Assembly (NCBI GenBank): GCA_016219065.1
Contig: JACRCK010000367.1
Location: forward strand, 1-37,840
From: Deltaproteobacteria bacterium
GTDB lineage: Bacteria > Desulfobacterota > RBG-13-43-22
DNA length: 37,840 nucleotides
Reading direction: 5' to 3'
Under the pieces are notes generated by a model. That model worked only from the letters and a program-made list of their open reading frames with translations, searched no databases and was not told where the DNA came from. A program made the translations under genes and the position numbers. Of this stretch, positions 17,822 through 26,175 are shown piece by piece. How positions within the stretch are numbered: position 1 is the first letter of the stretch; each line of letters begins with the position of its first letter.

Positions 17822-19588
17822 TTAAAATTGTAGTTTGCCCGACAGGGTAAAATCAACCGCCGGACTTTTAAAGGTTTCGCTGCGTTTAACATCCTCGAGT
17901 CGGATTTCTTTAAAACCCTGCTGCGCGGCCAGGGCTTGACTGAATTGGTCTAGGGAACGGAGCACTTCCTCCCCGGCCCCGAACACCGTTCCTTTCAATT
18001 GGATCCCACCTTTCCAGGGGGTCGTTTCCCCGTTGAGCGCCACCGGTCCCCCGGCACTGTTTGGGCCCTCGGCCGGATTTTTGGCTCTGGGCCCCGGTTC
18101 CGGATCTTCTTTAATTGGCTCGGCCGTCAGGGATAAAGCGGTTAAGGTCATGTTCGAGGGAATATTCCGGCTAATTTTACCCAGAATTTCCTGAACGGGC
18201 AGCCTGGCCACCATGCGCGGGGGATAGACGGAAAGCTTCTGATCCAGAGCCGCTTCCTCCTGCCTGAGCCGTCCCATTTCAGTACCGGTGCCCTGCAACC
18301 GGGTCAGCTCGACCTGCCTTTTGGCAATCCGGCGGTTGAGCTGGTCCAGGTCACTGCGCAACCCCAGGGCCTGGTATCCCAAAAACCCTAAAAAGGCCAG
18401 GGGACCCAGTCCGTAAATCAGGGCCTTCTTCCCGGTTTCCCAGAAAACTTGCCCGGAAGATTTCCGCTTAAAGGGCAGTAGGTTGATGGCCGGGTCGTCA
18501 TCCATCGCCAAGCCGAGGGGGGCAATGAAAAGCGGATACAACCCCATGAAGCCAGCGGGATCGACTTCCGGATCCATTTCCAGTTTGTCCCAGAAATCGT
18601 AATCGGCCACGGGCAGGTTGAAACTCCGCCCGATTGCCGGCCGCAATCCCTGCAACAAGGATCCGCCGCCGGAGAGAAAAATCCGGTCGATACTCTGGTT
18701 TTCCGCCTGGGTTTTAAAGTAGCCGAAGGACCGGTCGATCTCCATGATTAAGCGATCAACGATCGGCATTAGGGCTTCCCGAATGGCTTCTAGGGTTAAC
18801 CCCCCTTCGGTCTGCTCCTCGTCGATTTCATCGAGCGGGATGCCGTACTCGAACTTGATCTTCTCCGCTTCCTGGTAATTCAGAATACCTCCGGGATGGT
18901 CGATCCGGGAAAGATCCATCAGGGCCTCGGTCAGGCTTTCGCCCCCGATCCCGATTTCCCTGGAGAAGACCACCTCTTCTTTTTGGACCATGGCGATCGT
19001 GCTGGTATGGGCCCCGATGTCGATCAGGGCTACGGACTCGTTCGGGGCGCGGTCTTTATTCAAGAGGTAGGTCTTAGTCAGGGCGATCGGTACCAAACTC
19101 AAACAAAACGGATTGAGATTGGCTCCATTTAAGAGATTAATCCGCTGGTTGACCTGGTCCCGCATGGCCGCCGCCACCAGCACGTCCTGTTTGGCTTCCT
19201 TTTTGTCCGCCAGCTTACCGACCAGGGCCACATCGATGACGGCATTTTCCAGGACAAAAGGAAAGATGGTCTGCCCTTGGAAGCGAACCGCTGCTTTCAC
19301 CTCGTCCAGGGGCATATCGGGAAAGGTCATTTTTCTCAAAGCCACTTGCGTGCCGGAAAGGGGGGTGCTGGCCCAGGATCCTTCCAGACCCATTGCGGAG
19401 ATTGAACTTTTTAAAGTCTCCTGGAGCCACTTATCATACCCGATCGGGTCCTCCTCGCCCCGGGAGGAAAATTGTTCATAGCGGAATTTACTGAGCCGCC
19501 AACGGTGTTTTCTCTTTTCCAGGGCAATAATCTTGATCGACTGGGTGCCGATATCCAAACCAACCCATCGAACTTTTCCAGACGGCAT
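17822..19588 (-). CDS. Fused PilM-PilN-like protein
   Basis: N-terminal PilM-like actin fold (VGLDIGTQSIKIIALEK, ALIDIGAHTSTIAMV, IFLSGGGSLLQGL); C-terminal PilN-like TM (LIYGLGPLAFLGFLGYQALGL) with coiled coil and VQEILGKISRNIPSNMTLTALSL. Confidence 0.85.
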   Translation of the reverse strand: MPSGKVRWVGLDIGTQSIKIIALEKRKHRWRLSKFRYEQFSSRGEEDPIGYDKWLQETLKSSISAMGLEGSWASTPLSGTQVALRKMTFPDMPLDEVKAAVRFQGQTIFPFVLENAVIDVALVGKLADKKEAKQDVLVAAAMRDQVNQRINLLNGANLNPFCLSLVPIALTKTYLLNKDRAPNESVALIDIGAHTSTIAMVQKEEVVFSREIGIGGESLTEALMDLSRIDHPGGILNYQEAEKIKFEYGIPLDEIDEEQTEGGLTLEAIREALMPIVDRLIMEIDRSFGYFKTQAENQSIDRIFLSGGGSLLQGLRPAIGRSFNLPVADYDFWDKLEMDPEVDPAGFMGLYPLFIAPLGLAMDDDPAINLLPFKRKSSGQVFWETGKKALIYGLGPLAFLGFLGYQALGLRSDLDQLNRRIAKRQVELTRLQGTGTEMGRLRQEEAALDQKLSVYPPRMVARLPVQEILGKISRNIPSNMTLTALSLTAEPIKEDPEPGPRAKNPAEGPNSAGGPVALNGETTPWKGGIQLKGTVFGAGEEVLRSLDQFSQALAAQQGFKEIRLEDVKRSETFKSPAVDFTLSGKLQF

Positions 19589-19945
19589 AAGTCCCAGTTT
19601 CCCTTTCCCGAGGTTTCAAAACAAAGAATAGAACCGTTGAGGTATTCACGTAAAAAGATGGAAGACTGCGCGCAAGCATATTAATATCAAATTTAAGAGC
19701 ATTGCAAGAAAAAAAACCGACCGGGCGGAAAGACCTTTAATGGTGATAATGTTAATATTTTCAATCCATTAAATAGAAAATGGGATTCTTCGGGCCGATC
19801 TTTCCCTCTGCTCAGGCCGCCTGGCCCCCTCTCCCCCCTCCCCCCTCTAAGCTTTAAAAAAAATTAAACGTTTCGGGAAATATTTAGATCATTAGCATGG
19901 AGGGTGCCGGCAAAAGTCAGCGGACCGGACTGGATTATATTCGCT

Positions 19946-20410
19946 ATGAGGATAAAAAACCTAGCAGGCTTCACCACCATGGAGTTGATAACGGTCATTT
20001 CCATCCTGGCCATTCTCACCGGGATCGCCATCGTTACGGTCGGAAATCCCAGGCAGTTTCAGGCCATCGCGGAAGCCGAAGCACTGAAAGCCAACTTGCG
20101 TTTCACGCAATCCAAAGCTATGGCCGACCTCCCGGGAAACGTCTGGAGTCTGAATGTCGACTCCGGTTCGTACACCCTGCTAAGAAACGGGGCCGCTCCA
20201 GTGCCGGCGGTGAATATTCCCGGCACCTACTCCGGAACCTACACCCTGCCGTCCGGGGTTTCCGTTACCGGCGGAACGGGGTCGTTCCGGTTTAATTTTC
20301 GAGGCCAACCGGTCAATGCCCTAGGCGTACCCTTAGCGGCCGATCAATCCCTCTCGGTGTACGGGGCCCCTCAGATTTTCATTACCCGGCAGACGGGATT
20401 TATACCATGA
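19946..20410 (+). CDS. Type IV prepilin-like / GspH-MshC-like pseudopilin
   Basis: Leader MRIKNLAG|FTTMELITVISILAILTGIAIVTVG with Glu at +5; start placed at ATG 19946. Confidence 0.82.
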   Translation: MRIKNLAGFTTMELITVISILAILTGIAIVTVGNPRQFQAIAEAEALKANLRFTQSKAMADLPGNVWSLNVDSGSYTLLRNGAAPVPAVNIPGTYSGTYTLPSGVSVTGGTGSFRFNFRGQPVNALGVPLAADQSLSVYGAPQIFITRQTGFIP

Positions 20411-20868
20411 GCGACCTTCAGTTTCCTTCCGGGGCGAATTCCGGGCATCGTTTAAGGGATCAGCGGGGCTTCACGCTGCTGGAATCCATCGCCACGATCA
20501 TCATCGGCGGTATCATCGCCATGATGATCATCCCGTTTTTCCAGTCCGGTATTACCGAAAGCCACCGGCCGGCCCTCTGGCTTCAGGACGCGGTGGCCTT
20601 GAACCGGGTCATGGAAAATGTCAACGTTTTTTACCGAGCCCTGCCGACCAAAAATCTGCCGGCCCTACAGAACCTGTCCCTTTCCGTAGGCGCGGTCAAC
20701 ACCTCCCAGAATAACAGTTTCGGAATTTATGCGGTCCTGGAAAACGGGTTTATCCGGTTCAACAGCACGGGCAATGAAACCGCCGGGGGGTCCCGGATCT
20801 TAAAAATTTCCATTCGCAGCGTTAGCAATCCCGGGTACCAGTTGACCCAACTATTTACCGTTCAATAA
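20407..20868 (+). CDS. Prepilin-like protein (MshD-like position)
   Basis: LRDQRG|FTLLESIATIIIGGIIAMMIIPFF with Glu +5; ATGA overlap with preceding gene. Confidence 0.82.
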   Translation: MSDLQFPSGANSGHRLRDQRGFTLLESIATIIIGGIIAMMIIPFFQSGITESHRPALWLQDAVALNRVMENVNVFYRALPTKNLPALQNLSLSVGAVNTSQNNSFGIYAVLENGFIRFNSTGNETAGGSRILKISIRSVSNPGYQLTQLFTVQ

Positions 20869-20890
20869 ACGACCGGGTAGGAATTCGCTT

Positions 20891-21412
20891 ATGAAAAAGG
20901 ACTTTATTAATATAAATAATCACCGGGGTTTCACCCTGATCGAGATTATCGTGGCCATGACGATCATGGGCCTGCTGGTGCTGTTGGGGAGTTTCGGGCT
21001 GCAAAGTGCCGTCGACGGCTACACCCTGGCCCGGGACAACGCCCATCTCTCGCAAAAAGCCCAAGCCGCCCTAGACCGGATGGCGATCGAGTTTGCTAGC
21101 ATCACCTTCAACGGGGCGCAGAGCCGCTACAATATCATTACCGGCAACAACAGCAGCCTCACGTACACGGCCAATTTCGGAGGCGCCGATGAAAATCACA
21201 CCATTGCCTTGGGGGGGTCCCAGGTCCAATTGGACAACATTCCCCTGACCGACATAGTAGGCGCATTCCAGTTAACCTATATGAATTCCAATGGCGCCGT
21301 GGTGGGGGGCGCCGTCGATCCGGCGGTGCGGATTATCGGAGTTTCCCTGACCTTGAACGGGCCGAACGGGATCACCCGGATTTTTAACACCCGCGTGGCC
21401 TTACAGCGGTAG
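20891..21412 (+). CDS. Prepilin-like protein (MshO-like position)
   Basis: NNHRG|FTLIEIIVAMTIMGLLVLLGSFGLQ with Glu +5. Confidence 0.85.
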   Translation: MKKDFININNHRGFTLIEIIVAMTIMGLLVLLGSFGLQSAVDGYTLARDNAHLSQKAQAALDRMAIEFASITFNGAQSRYNIITGNNSSLTYTANFGGADENHTIALGGSQVQLDNIPLTDIVGAFQLTYMNSNGAVVGGAVDPAVRIIGVSLTLNGPNGITRIFNTRVALQR

Positions 21413-21415
21413 GGG

Positions 21416-23134
21416 TTGATGATGAAAACCTATTTATTCCGGTTTTTAGCGAAAAGAAAATTTTGCGATCAACGGGGGATTACCCTGTTGCTGCTGGTAT
21501 TCATCATAACGGCACTGGTGGGCGTCGGGACGGCCATCTATACCTTCAGTACCAGCTCGACCTTTACCGAGCTGACGGAAAACAACCGGAACCGCGCCTA
21601 TCAACTGGCCTGGGCCGGCCTGAATTACGCTGCCGAGCAGTATGCCGCCGGTACCGATCTCAGCTCGAATCAGTTCAAAAATAAGACCTATACCCTGACC
21701 AACAACCGGGGCCAGATCACTTACAACGTCAACATCGTCGGCGGGTATTACCACGTCGTGTCCATCGGCACGGTGAACGCCAACGACGGGCTGCTGCTGG
21801 CCCGGGCCCAGGTCGGTTCCCGGGCCAATCAGTTCCCGGTCGGGCCCACTTCCAACAACGAAATCATGAAGACCACCTTCCGGCAGCTTTCGGCCTTCAA
21901 TCCCCGAAGCCTTACAGACGCCGCCAATCACACCATGATCCGGACCGGCGAATACGTGGCTACCGGCGGGACGCACCTCTACTGGGCCGCTTTCACCGAC
22001 CTGGGGACCTACCCTCGCCCCGACGACGACAACCCCGGGTGCAACATTGGCTTTCACGTAGGCTTTCTGGCCGAAAACTACGTCCAGCAACTGCGCCAGG
22101 TCTGGAATACTTACAACTACGTCGATTATGATGCCCAGGCCAAGATGGGCTGGTACAAAGGCTTGGCCGCCGCCGTTTCCGGATTGAACTTCCGCTGGCA
22201 CGAGGTACCGACCGGTTCCGGTAAATACGAAGGCTACGGCCTCTCCTTCTTGCGGTATACCTACAGCAGCGCCGGCTGTGGAGCCGGTTATGACTACATA
22301 CCCAACAGCATCAAACCCCCCGGCCAAGCCGGCAAGCTGCTCCTGGTCCTCTGGGAACAGCGGGTGTCGGCCGGAACGGAACGGCGGCGCTGGCTGGCCT
22401 ATGCCGTCCTGGGGACCCCAGCCACCTTTCCCACCCCCCCCGCTGGAGCCGATCTCAAAGTCATCGGGGCCCAGGACAACGTGGATGGCTTGTTGAACGA
22501 CAACGCCGGCCTGGTGGTCCGGATCCGGGAGCAATTCATCAACGGCCGACGGGTGAACGACCTGCTGGCCCTTTACTCCGACGCCTCCCCTTATTTCGGC
22601 CGATCGCCCAACACGGTCTGCCCGGACCTGAACCGAAAGCGCATGACCCCGGAATGGATTGACGACACCTTGTTCCCCAGATGGCCCTCCAACAATTTTG
22701 ATCCCTTTACCTGCGGGTCGGACGCCATCTTAAATTTCTGGCGTCCGGATGCCTGCAGGACCAGTGACCCCAATTATTATGATTATTTCACGCTCATGAG
22801 CACTGCTTCCCAGACAGGTTTCGGGGACCTGCCCGGGACGATCTGCGGGGCCAATACCGTCCAATGGGTGATCAACCCGGCCTATGCCTTCAGTCTGGTC
22901 AATCCGCTCAACGATCCCAACATCGATTCCGGTGGAAACCTCTTAAACACCGATCGGGTTTCGGTCTTTCCCGATAAGGGAACGTTACGAACCTACAAGT
23001 TCATTCTGGATGACTTTACGGCCCAGTCCCCGGAGATCGGTCTGCACGGCATGGGGAGGCTGAATAATTCCGACCGGGTAGTGGCCTTCGATGACTGGGC
23101 CCTCCAGGTCCTAGGCCGAAGTGAATGTCCCTGA
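21416..23134 (+). CDS. Large prepilin-like protein without Glu+5 (PilX/GspK/MshP-like N-terminus, 572 aa)
   Basis: CDQRG|ITLLLLVFIITALVGVGTAIYTFSTSS followed by a long Cys-containing C-terminal region ending in SECP. Confidence 0.75.
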   Translation: MMMKTYLFRFLAKRKFCDQRGITLLLLVFIITALVGVGTAIYTFSTSSTFTELTENNRNRAYQLAWAGLNYAAEQYAAGTDLSSNQFKNKTYTLTNNRGQITYNVNIVGGYYHVVSIGTVNANDGLLLARAQVGSRANQFPVGPTSNNEIMKTTFRQLSAFNPRSLTDAANHTMIRTGEYVATGGTHLYWAAFTDLGTYPRPDDDNPGCNIGFHVGFLAENYVQQLRQVWNTYNYVDYDAQAKMGWYKGLAAAVSGLNFRWHEVPTGSGKYEGYGLSFLRYTYSSAGCGAGYDYIPNSIKPPGQAGKLLLVLWEQRVSAGTERRRWLAYAVLGTPATFPTPPAGADLKVIGAQDNVDGLLNDNAGLVVRIREQFINGRRVNDLLALYSDASPYFGRSPNTVCPDLNRKRMTPEWIDDTLFPRWPSNNFDPFTCGSDAILNFWRPDACRTSDPNYYDYFTLMSTASQTGFGDLPGTICGANTVQWVINPAYAFSLVNPLNDPNIDSGGNLLNTDRVSVFPDKGTLRTYKFILDDFTAQSPEIGLHGMGRLNNSDRVVAFDDWALQVLGRSECP

Positions 23135-23159
23135 ACGGATCAGGAAAGGGGAGTAGTTT

Positions 23160-23390
23160 ATGAAAAAACGGTTTTACCTGCAGGTGTCGATAATGGTAAG
23201 TTGTCTGCTGGCGTCAACCGGCGTCCCCGGGTTCTCCTTTGTCACGCCGGAGCACTATGAAAAATTAAAGCAGGAGGCCCGCACCAAGGAAAAAAATGAA
23301 AACAAGCCGGACCGGGAAGTCCCCGGCAAAATCCAGGTTCATCATCCCGCCGAAGCAACCCCTTCCCCGCTCGGTCCGACTAAAAAATGA
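23160..23390 (+). CDS. Small exported hypothetical protein (76 aa)
   Basis: Signal-like N-terminus FYLQVSIMVSCLLASTGVPGFS; SD-like GGAAAGGGGAG upstream. Confidence 0.65.
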   Translation: MKKRFYLQVSIMVSCLLASTGVPGFSFVTPEHYEKLKQEARTKEKNENKPDREVPGKIQVHHPAEATPSPLGPTKK

Positions 23391-23411
23391 GCGATTTCAG
23401 GAGGAACGGTC

Positions 23412-23693
23412 GTGAAAATCCGAATCCGCGTAGCCGGATTCCTGGGCAACCGGCCCTTGCACCTGGAAGGGCTGGTTGAACTGGAGCAGGGCCTTTCCTT
23501 TAAAAAAATCCTCAAACCGGCTGACCGTTCCCCAGCCTTTAAGAACTATCCCTGCCTTCAAGAAATCTTTCGGCAAAAAATTCAACCCACGGTCTTGATC
23601 AACGGCGATTCCCTGCCTCTCCCGGAAGGATTGAATTACCGCCTGGCCGACGGCGATGAAATCACCATTGTAACGGCTTTAGCAGGAGGGTAA
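23412..23693 (+). CDS. MoaD/ThiS-like beta-grasp protein
   Basis: 93 aa, GTG start with AGGAGG SD; VLINGDSLPLPEGLNYRLADGDEITIVTALAGG with terminal Gly-Gly typical of ThiS/MoaD. Confidence 0.75.
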   Translation: MKIRIRVAGFLGNRPLHLEGLVELEQGLSFKKILKPADRSPAFKNYPCLQEIFRQKIQPTVLINGDSLPLPEGLNYRLADGDEITIVTALAGG

Positions 23694-23733
23694 GGCAGCG
23701 GGCAGCGATCGATAAAACCAGAGATCAGAGGCC

Positions 23734-25170
23734 TTACCCGAATAGTCTGTTCAGTGCCCGGCTGGCCCGCATCTGCCAATAGGCCCAACTGGCCGGAATG
23801 GCAAGGCGCGGGTCGAAATTGGGATTTTTCACCCGGCCCAGGGAGGACAGGTAATTGACGTGCTCGGCCACGGACAGGGTACAACCCTTCATGTGCACAT
23901 AAGGGGCCTTCCGGTTTTCAAAACAATCCCAGAGAGCGGAGCCGATTTTCAACAGCATATCGTTCGATCCGGTTTGACGCGCATCCACCGCCGCCGGCGA
24001 ACGATAGCCCGGTTCGATCTTCACCTTTTCCCCGTCCAGGTTCCCTTCCCAACTGGTGCAGTCACCGGCGAAGATAACCCGCTCATGCGGTTCCAGGTAG
24101 AGAGGTCCCTCCACTTTTCCCACTACATAGCGGATTTTCTTCATTTTTTGCTCCACCTGCGGATCGAAGCCCCTGAGGATATGCACGGCCTCCTGCAGGG
24201 CCCCGGGGCAGCCTCCCCAGCAATAATCCCGCGAGTGGCTTTCCGGGAAAGTCCCCACGGTGCAGGTCAGGTTGCCGCCCGGGGGGAAGTATTCGTCCAC
24301 CCGCTCCAGGCAAAACTGAAAATCCCTGGTTTTTTCCTGGACCGCCTCTAAAGGAAAATCCCCGCCCACCTCGATCTCTTCCAAGTTCAGGGGGCCAAAA
24401 CCCCTCTCCGAGGCCATTTTCAGGTGGATCAGGTCCTGCGGGTCCACGCGAACCATATGGCAGCCTACCGTGTCCACAGCGCAGGAATTGGTTCCCATGA
24501 CGATGGCCCCCATTGCGAAGGGGGTAGGGGTCAGCATCATTTTCTGCCCGGCGGTGATGGCGTCGATAGCGATAAACCGGGGCTGGATGACTTCCTGCAG
24601 GTCGGCAATCTTATGCTCCAGAAAGCTGGTGTGATCGATCAGGCGGTGCCGGTCATCCTGAAGGCCGATAAAATTTTTCAGACTCAGGGTCAAACGGGTC
24701 CAGGGATGGGCTTTGAATTTGGGCAGGTTGATCAGGAAGTCACATTCCCGGACCGGCCGGGGCACGAAGATCAGATCCCGCAGCCGGCCTTCCTGCTTCA
24801 GTTCTACGGGCACCTGGCGCACTTCATCGAAATAATAGATCCGGGCCCGGTGTTTCCGGAGCACCGGCAGGTAACCGGCCATTTTGAAATTGAAACGGGT
24901 GGGGACGGTGATCCCCGACCGTTCGCCTACGGCCAGTTCCTTCATGGCCCCGGCCTTGGACCGGACGGCGGACAATACCCCGTCCAGAAATTCCTTCCGG
25001 GTGAAGGCGTGGGGAAAGATCTCCGGGTGGGCCATAACCACGTTGGGTTTCAAGAGCACTTTTCCTTCCGGAATAACCCCCAATTCTTCCATCCCCTCCC
25101 GGACAATGGCGGCGATCCGATCCGGGTCATAGGTTTCACACCGACGGATCAAGACTTTGTGCTTCTCCAT
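23734..25170 (-). CDS. DUF362 domain-containing protein
   Basis: VLLKPNVVMAHP, DFLINLPKFKAHPWTRLTLSLKNFIGLQDD, NSCAVDTVGCHMV; strong SD AAAGGAGGAGAGC before ATG. Confidence 0.8.
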   Translation of the reverse strand: MEKHKVLIRRCETYDPDRIAAIVREGMEELGVIPEGKVLLKPNVVMAHPEIFPHAFTRKEFLDGVLSAVRSKAGAMKELAVGERSGITVPTRFNFKMAGYLPVLRKHRARIYYFDEVRQVPVELKQEGRLRDLIFVPRPVRECDFLINLPKFKAHPWTRLTLSLKNFIGLQDDRHRLIDHTSFLEHKIADLQEVIQPRFIAIDAITAGQKMMLTPTPFAMGAIVMGTNSCAVDTVGCHMVRVDPQDLIHLKMASERGFGPLNLEEIEVGGDFPLEAVQEKTRDFQFCLERVDEYFPPGGNLTCTVGTFPESHSRDYCWGGCPGALQEAVHILRGFDPQVEQKMKKIRYVVGKVEGPLYLEPHERVIFAGDCTSWEGNLDGEKVKIEPGYRSPAAVDARQTGSNDMLLKIGSALWDCFENRKAPYVHMKGCTLSVAEHVNYLSSLGRVKNPNFDPRLAIPASWAYWQMRASRALNRLFG

Positions 25171-25198
25171 GCTCTCCTCCTTTGGTCCCTTAGTCGTT

Positions 25199-25233
25199 CA
25201 TTAACAATTAATAATTGATTATTCATATTCTTA
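25199..25233. repeat. AATTGATTATT-type AT-rich repeat, related to those at 12664 and 35421
   Basis: CATTAACAATTAATAATTGATTATTCATATTCTTA. Confidence 0.55.
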
Positions 25234-25323
25234 ATATCAACTAGATCTAAATTTAACCAATAAAAAAAAGAATATCGAAAAATTCCTAGAGCTGATTTGT
25301 TCGGGTTTTGCGGAATTTTTTTC

Positions 25324-25378
25324 TTGACTGTTTCTCCATGAATGTTCTATATAGAATTTAATTGTTCTCTATAGAGAA
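25324..25378 (+). promoter_or_regulatory. Promoter/operator region of the IclR gene: two perfect palindromes 21 bp apart
   Basis: TTCTATATAGAA (25345-25356) and TTCTCTATAGAGAA (25365-25378); TTGACT (25324-25329) and TATATA (25348-25353) as -35/-10. Confidence 0.65.
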
Positions 25379-25382
25379 TACC

Positions 25383-26165
25383 ATGACCGGTCTGGAAAAA
25401 GAAAAAAAGGTCCAATTCAAAAAGGTCCCCGCCCTCGTCAAGGGGTTCAAGGTCCTGGAGCTCCTGGCCAATTCCCGGACCCCGCTGGGGGTCACGGAAA
25501 TAACGAACCTGCTCGAATTGAACAAAAGCACTGTCTTCAATATCGTCCACACCCTGCTGGAACTGGGGTTTCTGGACAGCAGCCCCGAGAACAAGGTCCG
25601 TTTGGGGTTGAAATTTCATGACCTCAGCCGCGTGGCCGATCCTTACGCCGTCCTCATTTCCAAGATCCATCCCTTCCTGGAGGAGATCAACCGGCAGACC
25701 CGGCTCTCCGTCTTTCTGGGATTACGCTCCGACCATAAAGCCGTTATCATCGACAAGGTGGACTCGCCCCAGGGCATCAAGGTCTCATCCGAAATCGGCA
25801 TGAAGATCCCCTTGATCGCCGGTTCGCACGGCCGGGCCTTGTTGTCCCATCTCTCCGATCAGCAACTCGATGAAATACTAACCGCCCATAAAATAAATCC
25901 TTTTACAGCAAAATCCTGTACCAGCCTGGGCCGGATAAAGCAGGAAATTAAAAAAACCAGAGAAGAACGTTTTGCCTATGATGACGAGGGCTACCTGGAG
26001 GGCATCCGCTCCCTGGCCATCCCCATTCTGACGGGCCGGAGCGATTTTCAATCCGCGGTCTGGATCGTCGGCCTGAAGAGCCAGATCACGGATGAAATGA
26101 TCCCGGGGTATAAAAAACTGCTAAAACAAACCGGAGCACACCTGGAGGCCCTTTTTTCCAGGTAA
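25383..26165 (+). CDS. IclR family transcriptional regulator
   Basis: ALVKGFKVLELLANSRTPLGVTEITNLLELNKSTVFNIVHTLLELGFL HTH and IclR effector domain; ATG 25383 preferred over the TTG at 25362. Confidence 0.9.
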   Translation: MTGLEKEKKVQFKKVPALVKGFKVLELLANSRTPLGVTEITNLLELNKSTVFNIVHTLLELGFLDSSPENKVRLGLKFHDLSRVADPYAVLISKIHPFLEEINRQTRLSVFLGLRSDHKAVIIDKVDSPQGIKVSSEIGMKIPLIAGSHGRALLSHLSDQQLDEILTAHKINPFTAKSCTSLGRIKQEIKKTREERFAYDDEGYLEGIRSLAIPILTGRSDFQSAVWIVGLKSQITDEMIPGYKKLLKQTGAHLEALFSR

Positions 26166-26175
26166 GGAGGTTTTC

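Noticed and set aside
19705-19725. Possible sigma54 promoter (GG...TTGCA on minus strand) upstream of the PilM-PilN gene
   Set aside because: GG to GC spacing is 11 nt rather than the required 10, and the spacer is a poly-T tract; not convincing.
19890-19946. Possible c-di-GMP (GEMM) riboswitch upstream of the prepilin genes
   Set aside because: The characteristic conserved GEMM sequence blocks were not recognised; only a vague resemblance.
19897-20295. 132-aa ORF overlapping the first prepilin gene
   Set aside because: Different frame from the prepilin with clear leader/Glu+5 motif; Arg/Ser/His-rich shadow translation.
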